Numbered from the stretch's first letter, positions 9,189 to 19,536 are shown. The stretch: DNA of 64,000 nucleotides from Tardiphaga sp. P9-11 (GCF_008329525.1 NZ_NPKQ01000002.1:186001-250000), one strand, 5' to 3'. The notes: generated by a model not told the origin, from the sequence alone. Program-made: numbers and translations.

Positions 9189-9923
9189 ATGGGGTCATTC
9201 AAAGGCAAGCATTTTCAAACTGCTCTGTCGGCCATCGAAAGCATTGCCAATGCCGCCTCCATGTCTGCGGTTGGCGATATCGTGGCCGTTACGGCCAAAT
9301 CGTTCGGCTACAACCACATCTGCTTTCTGGCCTCGACCGGCGTCAACCAACCGTTCGAAGATCGCGTGTTGCTGAAAGTATGGCCCAAGCCATGGGCCGA
9401 ACAATATAGCGCGTCCAATTTCTATGCCTCCGATCCCGTTGCGCCGCGGATCCGCCGGCAACCCGAGCTGTTCACCTGGTCTGACATCCGGCTCGATGAG
9501 GTCAGCCCGATATCACGGACCATCATGGAGATCGCGTCCGTCGATTACGGATTGAAGTTCGGCCTCTGCGCACCCGTGCACGGCATGAACGGCTATCAGG
9601 CCGGCTTGTCACTGGCAGGCTACGAAGTCGAGGACACCGAGGACGCGCACGGCGCCATCGAGCTCGTCACCATGTATGCGTTCAACCGCTTTGCAACGCT
9701 TCGCTCTCATCAGCGTGCGAAGTCGATCGCCCTCACCTTGCGGGAGCGCGAGGTCGTTAGCTGGGTCGCTGCCGGAAAGACCGCCTGGGATACGAGCGTC
9801 ATTCTCGGTATCTCCGAGGATACGGTGAACAAGACTGTCACCGCTGCCATGCACAAGTTGAATGCGCATACGCGCGCGCAGGCCGTGGCCGAAGCGATCA
9901 CACAAGGACTGATCGCTTTCTGA
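9189..9923 (+). CDS. LuxR-type quorum-sensing regulator
   Basis: A 244-residue transcription factor that binds an acyl- or aryl-homoserine lactone. The N-terminal autoinducer domain has the invariant W-x(3)-Y, DP and W residues (WAEQY, ASDPV, FTWSD, around residues 60-98). The C-terminal helix-turn-helix (LTLREREVVSWVAAGKT, then ISEDTVNKTV) is intact. The synthase gene lies directly downstream, as in the bjaR-bjaI and rpaR-rpaI pairs. The upstream gap (8959-9188) is AT-rich near 9105-9145 and should hold the promoter; no certain lux box was identified. Confidence 0.9.
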   Translation: MGSFKGKHFQTALSAIESIANAASMSAVGDIVAVTAKSFGYNHICFLASTGVNQPFEDRVLLKVWPKPWAEQYSASNFYASDPVAPRIRRQPELFTWSDIRLDEVSPISRTIMEIASVDYGLKFGLCAPVHGMNGYQAGLSLAGYEVEDTEDAHGAIELVTMYAFNRFATLRSHQRAKSIALTLREREVVSWVAAGKTAWDTSVILGISEDTVNKTVTAAMHKLNAHTRAQAVAEAITQGLIAF

Positions 9924-9975
9924 ATTGTCAATCCCCTGCCCACGGAATATCGCGACCAAACTCATCATGAGAACC

Positions 9976-10005
9976 CTCCACGCAGACGAGCGTGGGGAGC
10001 TTTTT
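9976..10005 (+). terminator. Terminator-like hairpin over the luxI ribosome-binding site
   Basis: An 8-bp stem (CTCCACGC / GCGTGGGG, one G-T pair, loop 9984-9989) is followed by AGC and five Ts that run up to the luxI ATG at 10006. The 3' arm holds the GGGGA that would be the Shine-Dalgarno. It therefore looks like an intrinsic terminator between luxR and luxI that could also block translation. Confidence 0.55.
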
Positions 10006-10620
10006 ATGATCGAGGTCATTCACAGCGGTAATGCTGGGCAGTTCGGCGATCTCATGGACAGGCAATTTCGGTTACGGCACGAGGTCTTCGTCGGAGAGCG
10101 CGGCTGGACTGCCTTCGATGTCGATGGCATCCACGAGAAGGACCAGTATGACGATGATGCTGCCGTCTATCTGGTCGCAGCCGACGACGCAGGCACTGTC
10201 GCAGGCGGCTTCCGGCTCTATCCAACCGTATTGCCCCACATGCTCAGCGAGCATTTTGCGCAGCTGGTCGACGGCGCGCTGATCCAGCGCCGCGATGTAC
10301 TGGAGCTGACGCGCTTTGCCATGCGCAAATCCGAACGCCGCAGCCGGCACTATTTCGAACTGCTGCTGGCGATCCAGGAGTATGGCCTGATGGAAGGCCT
10401 GTCCGGCTTCACCTCGGTCATCAATCCCTTGCGCATCCCGATTCTTCAGAGCTTCGGACTGGAGATCGAGCCGCTGGGATTGCCAGCCATGATCGACGGC
10501 GAGGCCACCATCGCCGTGCTGTTTCATGTCAGTGAAAAGTGTTTCGCCCGCGTCAGCAAGAGTGTTGCCATCGAAGACAGCGTTTTTGCGTTGCCTCCGA
10601 CATCCCGGCGGATCGCCTGA
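10006..10620 (+). CDS. LuxI-type homoserine lactone synthase
   Basis: The 204-residue synthase makes the signal read by the upstream LuxR. The N-terminal FRLRHEVFVGERGW holds the conserved Arg, Phe and Trp, and the DQYDDDAAVYLV stretch and the VLELTRFAMRK segment with its Arg follow. It resembles BjaI/RpaI-type enzymes, which use isovaleryl- or aryl-CoA rather than acyl-ACP in the characterised cases; the substrate here is inference. The ATG at 10006 is chosen over a longer upstream frame because of the GGGGA eight bases before it and the family N-terminus. Confidence 0.92.
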   Translation: MIEVIHSGNAGQFGDLMDRQFRLRHEVFVGERGWTAFDVDGIHEKDQYDDDAAVYLVAADDAGTVAGGFRLYPTVLPHMLSEHFAQLVDGALIQRRDVLELTRFAMRKSERRSRHYFELLLAIQEYGLMEGLSGFTSVINPLRIPILQSFGLEIEPLGLPAMIDGEATIAVLFHVSEKCFARVSKSVAIEDSVFALPPTSRRIA

Positions 10621-10805
10621 TGCCGATGTCCCCCAATCAGTTCCAGGTCATTCAGGGCGGCAAGGACAGCGACGAGCTGATCGTCACGATGCTGCAAGCC
10701 CTGCGGCTGGCAAACGCATGCGGGTCCGAGACGACCTATGATCTGCTGCGCATGGCGCTGTTGAACGAAGGCGTTCAACTAGCCAAGGTGCTGGCGGCGC
10801 GATAG
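10620..10805 (+). CDS. Small protein translationally coupled to luxI, unknown
   Basis: A 61-residue protein (MPMSPNQFQVIQGGKDSDEL...) whose ATG overlaps the luxI stop codon by one base (TGATG), a typical coupling arrangement. It is mainly helical and has no cysteine pairs or membrane span. I do not recognise a family. A second ATG two codons later could also be the start. Position suggests a role in, or co-regulation with, quorum sensing, but nothing in the sequence proves it. tRNA-Val follows on the other strand. Confidence 0.6.
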   Translation: MPMSPNQFQVIQGGKDSDELIVTMLQALRLANACGSETTYDLLRMALLNEGVQLAKVLAAR

Positions 10806-10837
10806 GCGGAACACCTGAGGGCATGGATTTAGGGAGG

Positions 10838-10914
10838 TGGTAGGCGGCGAGAGATTCGAACTCCCGACCCTCTCGGTGTAAACGAGATGCTCTAACCAGC
10901 TGAGCTAGCCGCCC
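10838..10914 (-). tRNA. tRNA-Val (anticodon TAC)
   Basis: On the minus strand: acceptor GGGCGGC with GCCGCCT, anticodon stem ending in CTCG/CGAG around the loop TTTACAC (anticodon TAC), T-arm TTCGAAT and encoded CCA. It is a complete cloverleaf of 77 nt. Confidence 0.97.
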
Positions 10915-10979
10915 TCACGGCCTCTCTTTAACGCCGGGACTTCGCCGCGGCAAGGCGTTCTGCGTGGATCATCTCGCCC

Positions 10980-11396
10980 CTACGGATCGTTCGATCCCTT
11001 CAGCCGCGCGGGCAGTTCCGCAAGATCATGAATCCAGGGTGCGGCTGACCGGCACCAGATCTGACGTCGTGGCGGCAGCTCGGCGCGCTGGCGGATACTG
11101 CCCCAGCGAATACCCCACTCGTTATCCTCAGCCTCCTCGCCACTGGCGAATATCGGCGAGCCGCAGTTCCCGCAAAAGTGCTGCAGCCGGTTGAGACCGT
11201 TGTCGCCGCGCTTGACATAGACCTTCGGTGCACCGCCCGTCATCTCGATCGTATCGGCCGGCGTCAGCACCGTGACACGGTAGGCCGAGCCAGTCATGGT
11301 CTGGCAATCCGTGCAATGGCAGATCGACACCCTTTGCGGATCGATTGTCGCGCGATAGCTGATGAAGCCGCAGTGGCATTGGCCGTCGATCTGCAT
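10980..11396 (-). CDS. GFA / CENP-V family zinc protein
   Basis: A 138-residue protein of the glutathione-dependent formaldehyde-activating enzyme fold. The zinc-binding cysteine sets are present: QCHCGF (Cys7, Cys9), CHCTDC (about 26-31) and CGNCGSP (about 74-77). Most members have no proven enzyme activity, so only the fold is claimed. A strong GAGGAGG lies before the ATG. It is a single gene between tRNA-Val and a small secreted-protein gene read in the same direction. Confidence 0.88.
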   Translation of the reverse strand: MQIDGQCHCGFISYRATIDPQRVSICHCTDCQTMTGSAYRVTVLTPADTIEMTGGAPKVYVKRGDNGLNRLQHFCGNCGSPIFASGEEAEDNEWGIRWGSIRQRAELPPRRQIWCRSAAPWIHDLAELPARLKGSNDP

Positions 11397-11417
11397 CGCG
11401 CTGCCCCTCCTCGCTCT

Positions 11418-11672
11418 TCAACGCTGCAAGCCGATCACTGGCGACGCCTGAAGATCCTGCCGTGGCGCGACGGGCCGATCGTTGTCCGGCTTCGGGGTCC
11501 CGAGAAAATTCGCGCGATCCCTGTTCCTGAATTCCGAACGATTGCCGTCGAATTCCCGCGATGACCGATAGCCGCGCTCGCGGTCCGGTCCGAAGCGCTT
11601 GTCCAGCGGTTCACTCATCACGGCATCTGCAGCGACGAGCGACATCACAGCTGTGAGGATCAATGTCTTCAT
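11418..11672 (-). CDS. Small secreted protein, unknown
   Basis: An 84-residue protein with an N-terminal hydrophobic segment (MKTLILTAVMSLVAADAVMS) that looks like a signal peptide, followed by a hydrophilic Arg/Asp/Asn-rich remainder (RSSREFDGNRSEFRNRDRA). A GAGG lies just upstream of the ATG. It sits 73 bases downstream of the lon terminator and in the same direction as the GFA gene, 22 bases before its start, so they may be co-transcribed. No family recognised. Confidence 0.55.
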   Translation of the reverse strand: MKTLILTAVMSLVAADAVMSEPLDKRFGPDRERGYRSSREFDGNRSEFRNRDRANFLGTPKPDNDRPVAPRQDLQASPVIGLQR

Positions 11673-11744
11673 CAGGGAGCCTCTGCGATCATTCTAGCAT
11701 CGGCCGGCGAACGTCGAAAGCGGCCCAAGCAGTGAGATGGCCCG

Positions 11745-11774
11745 CAAACAAAAACGGCGCCCCGAAGGGCGCCG
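11745..11774 (-). terminator. Intrinsic terminator of lon
   Basis: On the minus strand a perfect 8-bp stem (CGGCGCCC / GGGCGCCG) closed by a TTCG tetraloop is followed by GTTTTTGTTTG. It begins about 25 bases after the lon stop codon, a textbook rho-independent terminator. Confidence 0.88.
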
Positions 11775-11799
11775 CTGATTGTTGTCGAGGATGTGGGCC

Positions 11800-14226
<2,427 letters not shown>

Positions 14227-14464
14227 GGCCCATTCCTTTTGCTGTGCCCCCTTGCAAGCAGTCCGCCCGATGGCGCAACCGCACAAGGTGCCGATTTTCC
14301 GTCTTTGCTCGGCCGTCTCAGGCTCTACGTGTCCGGATCGTTATGGCGAATCTTGAGGGAGATTTTGTGTTCGCCGAGAGCATTAGGTGGCTATGGGCCC
14401 GGGGGGTGTCAAGTCGCGGAAATACCCATGAACAAGGGCGGTTTACAGAGCGTCGCAGCAAGAA

Positions 14465-14499
14465 AATAGGCGACTGCCGATCACCGGCAGCCGCCTATT
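14465..14499 (-). terminator. Terminator of clpX
   Basis: A 15-bp stem with one G-T pair (arms 14465-14479 and 14485-14499, 5-base loop) lies 35 bases after the clpX stop. On the minus strand it is followed by TTCTTG. It separates clpX from lon. Confidence 0.8.
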
Positions 14500-14533
14500 G
14501 AACTTAAGTCGATGGGCCCGAAAGCCGCGTGGA

Positions 14534-15808
14534 TCAGGCGCTTGCGCTGCTCTCGGCAGTCCGGTCCGAACGGTCGGCGTAGATGTAGAGCGGGCGAGCC
14601 GTCCCATCCACAACCTCCTTAGAGATGACGACTTCCTCGACACCTTCCAGACCAGGCAGATCGAACATGGTTTCGAGCAGGATGCTCTCCAGGATCGACC
14701 GCAGACCACGTGCACCGGTCTTGCGTTCGATAGCCCGGCGGGCCACCGCACCCAACGCCTCGTCGGCGAAGGTCAGCTCGATGTTCTCCATCTCGAACAG
14801 ACGCTGGTACTGCTTGACCAGCGCGTTCTTCGGCTCGACCAGGATCTTCTTCAGCGAGGTCTCGTCGAGATCCTCGAGTGTCGCGACCACTGGCAGACGG
14901 CCGACGAATTCGGGGATCAGACCATACTTCAGCAGATCTTCCGGTTCGACATGGCGGAAGATCTCACCGGTGCGGCGATCTTCGGGTGCCAGAACCTGCG
15001 CTGCGAAGCCGATCGAGGTGGTCCGCCCGCGCGACGAGATGATCTTCTCGAGGCCCGAGAACGCACCGCCGCAGATGAACAGGATGTTCGTCGTATCCAC
15101 CTGCAGGAATTCCTGCTGCGGATGCTTGCGGCCGCCCTGCGGAGGCACGGAGGCAACGGTGCCTTCCATGATCTTCAGCAGAGCCTGCTGCACGCCCTCA
15201 CCCGACACGTCACGGGTGATCGACGGATTGTCCGACTTGCGCGAGATCTTGTCGATTTCGTCGATATAGACGATGCCGCGCTGGGCACGCTCGACATTGT
15301 AGTCGGCAGCCTGCAGCAGCTTGAGGATGATGTTCTCGACGTCCTCACCGACGTAACCGGCTTCGGTCAGCGTCGTTGCATCGGCCATCGTGAACGGCAC
15401 GTCCAGAATACGGGCGAGCGTCTGCGCGAGCAGCGTCTTGCCCGAACCGGTCGGACCGATCAGCAGGATGTTCGACTTCGCAAGCTCAACGTCGTTGTGC
15501 TTGGTCTGGTGGTTGAGGCGCTTGTAGTGGTTATGCACCGCGACCGAGAGAACCTTCTTCGCATGGAACTGACCGATGACGTAGTCATCGAGCACCTTGC
15601 AGATTTCCTTCGGCGTCGGAATGCCGTCACGCGACTTGACCAGCGAGGACTTGTTCTCCTCGCGGATGATGTCCATGCAGAGTTCAACGCATTCGTCGCA
15701 GATGAAGACGGTAGGACCCGCGATCAGTTTGCGAACTTCGTGCTGGCTCTTGCCGCAGAACGAACAATACAGCGTGTTCTTGGAGTCGCTGGTACCGACC
15801 TTACTCAT
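14534..15808 (-). CDS. clpX: ClpX ATPase, specificity subunit of ClpXP
   Basis: A hexameric unfoldase that feeds substrates to ClpP. The 424-residue length is standard. The N-terminal zinc-binding domain has Cys15, Cys18, Cys37 and Cys40. Walker A ([12 protein letters not shown], about residue 120), Walker B (IVYIDEIDK) and sensor motifs follow. The ClpP-docking IGF-like loop is in the expected central position (SIGFAAQV region). It is co-directional with clpP but separated from it by 445 bases, so it probably has its own promoter. Confidence 0.98.
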   Translation of the reverse strand: MSKVGTSDSKNTLYCSFCGKSQHEVRKLIAGPTVFICDECVELCMDIIREENKSSLVKSRDGIPTPKEICKVLDDYVIGQFHAKKVLSVAVHNHYKRLNHQTKHNDVELAKSNILLIGPTGSGKTLLAQTLARILDVPFTMADATTLTEAGYVGEDVENIILKLLQAADYNVERAQRGIVYIDEIDKISRKSDNPSITRDVSGEGVQQALLKIMEGTVASVPPQGGRKHPQQEFLQVDTTNILFICGGAFSGLEKIISSRGRTTSIGFAAQVLAPEDRRTGEIFRHVEPEDLLKYGLIPEFVGRLPVVATLEDLDETSLKKILVEPKNALVKQYQRLFEMENIELTFADEALGAVARRAIERKTGARGLRSILESILLETMFDLPGLEGVEEVVISKEVVDGTARPLYIYADRSDRTAESSASA

Positions 15809-15854
15809 TCCTATCTCCGTCCGCCGTTCGATCTTTGTCTGTCGGTCGCCCAGT

Positions 15855-15872
15855 TACGGGACGTATCCCGTA
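15855..15872. promoter_or_regulatory. Palindrome upstream of clpX
   Basis: The inverted repeat TACGGGA-CGTA-TCCCGTA is centred about 55 bases upstream of the clpX start. Its position suggests an operator or leader hairpin; no regulator is recognised. Confidence 0.35.
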
Positions 15873-16253
15873 GATAGAGCAAAATCCGTACCAAAAAAGA
15901 CCTCGTTCCAGAATGCCGCTCGAATCACGGCTCACTCGAATCCCCGCGATACTAACCGATCCGCATCAGCGAACCATGCTGACAGCCGATGATCAAGAAT
16001 TCGCTAATCGGCTCCATCGCCTGGAGCGTGACAATAGCGTGATTTGCGGCATTTGCGCGGGAGAACCCCGAAAATTGGGGAACGTTGCGTGAATGACACC
16101 ACCCGACCAGCACGAAAGCGGAACTCTCGCGTCTGCTGGCGTCGGCACATAGTACCAATTCGGGAATAACTTGATCGATATGGCTGGCTTGGGACAGGCG
16201 GCACGCGGGCGCCGTCTGTCTCGGTCTCGATATGTTCGCCGAAACGGCCTTGT
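15873..16253. other. Intergenic region clpX-clpP, no gene supported
   Basis: Open frames on the minus strand near 15952-16204 have no ribosome-binding site, no plausible protein character and no family match. The stretch should contain the clpX promoter and the clpP transcript end. I see no RNA gene in it. Confidence 0.5.
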
Positions 16254-16889
16254 TTAGGCCGGCTTCGTCGGGGTCGATTCTTCAGCGCGCTTGTCGATGA
16301 CCTTGTCGATCAGCCCGAAATCCTTCGCCTGATCTGCCGTCATGAAGTTATCGCGCTCGAGCGCGTTGTGAATGTCTTCGTAAGGACGTCCCGTGTGCTT
16401 CACATAGATCTCGTTGAGCCGGCGCTTCAGGCTCTCGACTTCCTTGGCATGGATCAGGATGTCCGTGGCCTGGCCCTGGAAGCCGCCTGACGGCTGATGA
16501 ACCATGATGCGGGCGTTCGGCAGCGCGAAGCGCATGTCCTTTGCGCCAGCCGTCAGCAACAGCGAGCCCATCGACGCGGCCTGACCGACGCACAGAGTCG
16601 ACACCGGCGGACGAATGAACTGCATCGTGTCGTAGATCGCCAGACCCGACGTCACCACGCCACCGGGCGAGTTGATGTACATCGAGATTTCCTTCTTCGG
16701 ATTCTCGGCTTCGAGAAACAGAAGCTGGGCGACGGTGAGCGTCGACATGCCATCCTCGACCGGACCGGTCACGAAGATGATGCGCTCCTTCAGAAGGCGC
16801 GAAAAGATATCGTAAGCCCGTTCACCGCGGTTGGTCTGTTCGACCACCATCGGGACGAGGTTCATGTAGGTTTCTACCGGATCGCGCAT
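16254..16889 (-). CDS. clpP: ClpP protease, proteolytic subunit
   Basis: A serine protease that forms two seven-membered rings and partners ClpX and ClpA. The 211-residue protein has the catalytic Ser106 (GQAASMGS) and His131 (MVHQPSGG); the Asp is expected near residue 180 in the [18 protein letters not shown] segment. The N-terminal [15 protein letters not shown] matches alphaproteobacterial ClpP. It lies between tig and clpX, all on the minus strand. A candidate heat-shock promoter lies about 150 bases upstream. Confidence 0.98.
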   Translation of the reverse strand: MRDPVETYMNLVPMVVEQTNRGERAYDIFSRLLKERIIFVTGPVEDGMSTLTVAQLLFLEAENPKKEISMYINSPGGVVTSGLAIYDTMQFIRPPVSTLCVGQAASMGSLLLTAGAKDMRFALPNARIMVHQPSGGFQGQATDILIHAKEVESLKRRLNEIYVKHTGRPYEDIHNALERDNFMTADQAKDFGLIDKVIDKRAEESTPTKPA

Positions 16890-17042
16890 TGATCACCCGA
16901 AAGGTTGGAGGAGACACACGTCCATCGGCAAGACTGGAACCGGTTACGGTTTGCCGGGAAAGGACGAACGTCCCGTGATGCAGGAACAACAAACAGAGCC
17001 CACAGATATGAGCCAATCGAGCGGCAACAAGCCCACCGGTCC

Positions 17043-17070
17043 ACATGCCGCCCTGAACCTCAGTTCAAGC
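17043..17070 (-). promoter_or_regulatory. Candidate RpoH heat-shock promoter of clpP
   Basis: Read on the minus strand, GCTTGAA (17064-17070) and GCATGT (17043-17048) lie in the spacing of the alphaproteobacterial RpoH pattern CTTG-N17-CYTATNT/CCATNT. A start site near 17035 would leave a leader of about 145 bases before clpP. This is a pattern match only. Confidence 0.35.
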
Positions 17071-17140
17071 CGATTCGGACGGCCACCGCAAAGCGCTGAG
17101 GCCCTTTTGGAACCTGTTTCGAGCGGTATCCTTAACGTCA

Positions 17141-17171
17141 AAACGCCGGCTGGAGGACCCAACCGGCGTTT
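17141..17171 (-). terminator. Terminator of tig
   Basis: A 9-bp stem AAACGCCGG / CCGGCGTTT with a 13-base loop starts 28 bases after the tig stop. On the minus strand it ends in CGTTTTG; on the plus strand it is followed by CTTTT, so it could work in both directions. Confidence 0.72.
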
Positions 17172-17199
17172 CTTTTAACGTCTTCTAAGAAGAAGCGGC

Positions 17200-18558
17200 T
17201 CAGGCCGCGGTCTTCTCATCTTCGTCCTTGTAGAGGTCGTCCTTGGAGACCTTCTTCTCGGTCACATTGGCCAGTTCGAGGATGAAGTCGACGACCTTGT
17301 CCTCGTAGATCGGTGCACGAAGCTGGGCCAGCGCGTTGGGATTGCTGCGGTAAAAGTCCCACACTTCCTTCTCGCGGCCCGGCATCGAGCGGGCGCGCTC
17401 GATCACGGCACGGCTGACCTCGTCATCGCTGACGGTGATCTTGTTCTTCTCGCCGATCTCCGAGAGCACGAGGCCGAGGCGCACGCGGCGGTCGGCGATC
17501 TTGCGGTACTCTTCCTGAGCGGCTTCTTCCGTGGTGTCCTCGTCGGCGAAGGTCTTGCCCGACGATGCCATCTCCTGCTGGATCGAATTCCACATCAGCT
17601 TGAACTCTTCGTCGACCAGCGACGGAGGCGCATCGAACTTGTGGGTCTCGTCGAGACGGTCGAGCAGCAGGCGCTTGACGCGCTGGCGGGTCGCACCGGC
17701 GAATTCGGCAACCAGACGCTCGCGCGCGGCTTCTTTCAGCTTGTCGAGAGACTCGAGGCCGAGGGTCTTGGCGAACTCGTCGTCGATCACGGTATCGACC
17801 GGCGATTCGATCTTGGCCGCAGTGGTCTCGAACTCGGCGGCCTTACCGGCCAGCGTCTCGCTCGCATAGTTGACCGGGAACGACACCTTGAGGGTGCGGG
17901 TCTCGCCGGCAGCGATGCCGATCAGCTGTTCCTCGAAGCCCGGGATGAAGGTGTTGGAGCCGATCGCAACCGGGATATCCTCGCCGGTGCCGCCTTCGAA
18001 AGCGACGCCGTCGATGGTGCCCTTGAAGCCGACGGTGACGCGGTCACCCGTCTCGGCCTTGGCACCAGCGGCCTTCTCGGTGAAGGAACGGTTCTGGTCG
18101 GCGACGCGCTTGATCGCTTCATCGACGTCCGCATCGGTCACTTCGGCCACCGGCTTCTCAACGGTGAAGCTCTTGAAGTCAGCGAGCGCGATCGGCGGCA
18201 CGACTTCGATGGCGACGGTGTAATTCAAGTCTGACTTGCCCGACAGGATGTCTTCGACTTCCTTCTGCTCGGTCGGCATCGTGATCTTCGGCTCGGAGGC
18301 GAGCTTGAAGCCACGCTCGGTGAAGATCTGCGTGTTGGTGTCGCGGATCAATTCATCGACGGTCTCGGCGGCGACCGAACGGCCATAGAGGCGCTTCAGG
18401 TGACCGACGGGAACCTTGCCCGGACGGAAGCCGTTGAGCTTGACCTTGCCCTTCATGTCATCGAGGCGCGCATCGACCTTGGCTTCGATGTCGGCAGCCG
18501 GCACGTTGACCGAGAATTCGCGCTTCAATCCCTCGGAGAGGGTTTCATTCACCTGCAT
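17200..18558 (-). CDS. tig: Trigger factor, ribosome-associated chaperone
   Basis: A chaperone and peptidyl-prolyl isomerase at the ribosomal exit tunnel. The 452-residue protein has the ribosome-binding N-domain with its signature loop (GFRPGKVP, about residues 43-50), the FKBP-like PPIase domain ([15 protein letters not shown] onward, about 165-245) and the helical C-domain. The start [13 protein letters not shown] is the family N-terminus; the frame continues 52 codons upstream without similarity. The interrupted tRNA-Leu lies about 170 bases upstream on the same strand. Confidence 0.97.
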   Translation of the reverse strand: MQVNETLSEGLKREFSVNVPAADIEAKVDARLDDMKGKVKLNGFRPGKVPVGHLKRLYGRSVAAETVDELIRDTNTQIFTERGFKLASEPKITMPTEQKEVEDILSGKSDLNYTVAIEVVPPIALADFKSFTVEKPVAEVTDADVDEAIKRVADQNRSFTEKAAGAKAETGDRVTVGFKGTIDGVAFEGGTGEDIPVAIGSNTFIPGFEEQLIGIAAGETRTLKVSFPVNYASETLAGKAAEFETTAAKIESPVDTVIDDEFAKTLGLESLDKLKEAARERLVAEFAGATRQRVKRLLLDRLDETHKFDAPPSLVDEEFKLMWNSIQQEMASSGKTFADEDTTEEAAQEEYRKIADRRVRLGLVLSEIGEKNKITVSDDEVSRAVIERARSMPGREKEVWDFYRSNPNALAQLRAPIYEDKVVDFILELANVTEKKVSKDDLYKDEDEKTAA

Positions 18559-18728
18559 GGCGTCAATCTTCTTCCCGCTTGGTCCGGCTCGAGGGCCCGA
18601 CATTGTAAAATTCGTCCGACGCGCGGCCGGAAAGCCTGCGTCGATGGTTCGGCGGACCCATTCACGTGAAGGGCTTGCCTTCGCGGAAACGTGTCCGGAA
18701 ATCGTCATGGTCAAACGCTATGTGCGCT

Positions 18729-18783
18729 TGGTGCGGGCGGAGGGACTCGAACCCCCACAACTTTCGTCACTGGAACCTAAATC
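18729..18783 (-). pseudogene. 3' half of the interrupted tRNA-Leu (UAG)
   Basis: On the minus strand this is the 3' part of a leucine tRNA: from the anticodon loop (GATTTAGGT) through the anticodon stem strand TCCAG, a long variable arm, the T-arm (GGGGG-TTCGAGT-CCCTC), acceptor strand CGCCCGC and the encoded CCA. The matching 5' half lies at 19543-19581. Joined through the shared 9 bases they give a normal 85-nt tRNA-Leu with perfectly paired acceptor and anticodon stems. The gene is broken by 768 bp. Confidence 0.92.
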
Positions 18784-18855
18784 TCGTGGCGCAAAACCGT
18801 GAGACGCCTAAGCTCCCGTAATCGCTGAGCTTATTTAGATCGGCGATACCTGCAC

Positions 18856-18912
18856 TGTCACCATCAGGTGCAAAATGTCACCCATTTCACACCTGATTTG
18901 TCACCCGGTGAC
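18856..18912. repeat. Left cluster of TGTCACC motifs (three copies)
   Basis: TGTCACC occurs at 18856-18862, 18876-18882 and 18899-18905; the last is part of a palindrome GTCACC-C-GGTGAC (18900-18912). The same motif occurs twice near the right end of the insertion. Repeats of this kind, close to a recombination core, are typical of integrase arm-type binding sites. Confidence 0.6.
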
Positions 18913-18926
18913 GCCAATACGACGAA

Positions 18927-18953
18927 CAGTGGATTATGTCGAGACATCCACTG
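18927..18953. repeat. Near-palindrome inside the insertion
   Basis: CAGTGG and ATGTC pair with GACAT and CCACTG around a GA centre, giving an 11-bp stem with a 3-base bulge. It ends 26 bases before the internal tRNA-Leu. It may be an operator, a recombination-factor site or a transcript hairpin. Confidence 0.55.
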
Positions 18954-18979
18954 CTCAATTGTGTATCGGAATGCCGCGT

Positions 18980-19064
18980 GCCCGGCTGGCGGAATTGGTA
19001 GACGCAACGGTTTTAGGTACCGTCGCTGAAAGGTGTGGGGGTTCGAGTCCCTCGCCGGGCACCA
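18980..19064 (+). tRNA. Complete tRNA-Leu (anticodon TAG) inside the insertion
   Basis: A full 85-nt leucine tRNA: acceptor GCCCGGC with GCCGGGC, leucine-type D-arm, anticodon stem ACGGT/ACCGT around TTTAGGT (anticodon TAG), a long variable arm, T-arm with TTCGAGT and an encoded CCA. It has the same anticodon as the host gene the insertion breaks but runs on the opposite strand and has a different acceptor and anticodon stem. It is therefore not a simple duplicate of the host tRNA; it probably replaces its function. Confidence 0.96.
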
Positions 19065-19094
19065 TGAATAGTCAGTGCATTTCAGGCAGCACGA

Positions 19095-19364
19095 CTATCC
19101 AACGACCCTAGATTTGAGTCGATCGGACATAGCGGCGAACCGCCGATTGACCGGAGCGTCGATAAAGTCCTTGGGCTCAAGCCTGCGACCGATCCGGACC
19201 TCGAAACATCCTACGCAGAGTTTACCGTCGCCCGTGGGATTTGCGCTCAACCAAAGATCATCATGAACCATGTAATACTCATCGGGCGTTATGAACGTAA
19301 CCTCTGTTCGGCAGTCCATGCACTTACCGTCACGCCCGTGCCAGTCGTCCAAGACCGATGTCAT
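19095..19364 (-). CDS. Small zinc-ribbon-like protein in the insertion
   Basis: An 89-residue protein with two CxxC pairs (KCMDC at about residues 15-18 and LCVGC near 50-53) separated by ITPDEYYMVHDDLW, followed by EVRIGRRLEPKDFIDAPVNRR. This resembles small proteins of unknown function that recur in phage and actinobacterial/alphaproteobacterial accessory DNA, from general familiarity and not from a search. It is the only protein gene inside the 768-bp insertion. No clear Shine-Dalgarno is visible. It may be cargo or a DNA-binding accessory protein. Confidence 0.75.
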   Translation of the reverse strand: MTSVLDDWHGRDGKCMDCRTEVTFITPDEYYMVHDDLWLSANPTGDGKLCVGCFEVRIGRRLEPKDFIDAPVNRRFAAMSDRLKSRVVG

Positions 19365-19389
19365 CGTGTTATCGAGTCCGCGCTTGTTC

Positions 19390-19412
19390 TTTTGTCACCG
19401 AGTTTTGTCACC
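19390..19412. repeat. Right pair of TTTTGTCACC motifs
   Basis: Two direct copies of TTTTGTCACC with a 3-base spacer, the TGTCACC cores being at 19393-19399 and 19406-19412. They match the motif in the left cluster and lie about 130 bases from the right core, as integrase arm sites would. Confidence 0.65.
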
Positions 19413-19515
19413 TCTGGCGACTATCCAGAGAAGCTCCTGCCACTCGTAGTGGATCACTAATCTACTGATGTGGTTCCTAGCTCTCGGCTATTTCGCTTCG
19501 GGGGCGTTCTCATCT

Positions 19516-19536
19516 GCCAAATGTGGAGAATTTGGC
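19516..19536. repeat. Inverted repeat beside the right core
   Basis: A perfect 7-bp inverted repeat GCCAAAT / ATTTGGC with a 7-base loop ends six bases before the right core ACCTAAATC. It may be part of the recombination site or a hairpin protecting the truncated tRNA transcript. Confidence 0.55.

Noticed and set aside
14227-14420. Heat-shock promoter of lon
   Set aside because: CTTGACA and CCCATAG are present on the minus strand but only about nine bases apart, too close for an RpoH promoter.
14498-15877. 459-codon plus-strand frame opposite clpX
   Set aside because: A shadow of clpX; it also crosses the clpX terminator.
15952-16204. Short minus-strand frames between clpX and clpP
   Set aside because: No start signals and no protein-like pattern.
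16951-17178. Plus-strand 75-codon frame between clpP and tig
   Set aside because: It covers the clpP promoter region and the tig terminator and has no plausible ribosome-binding site.
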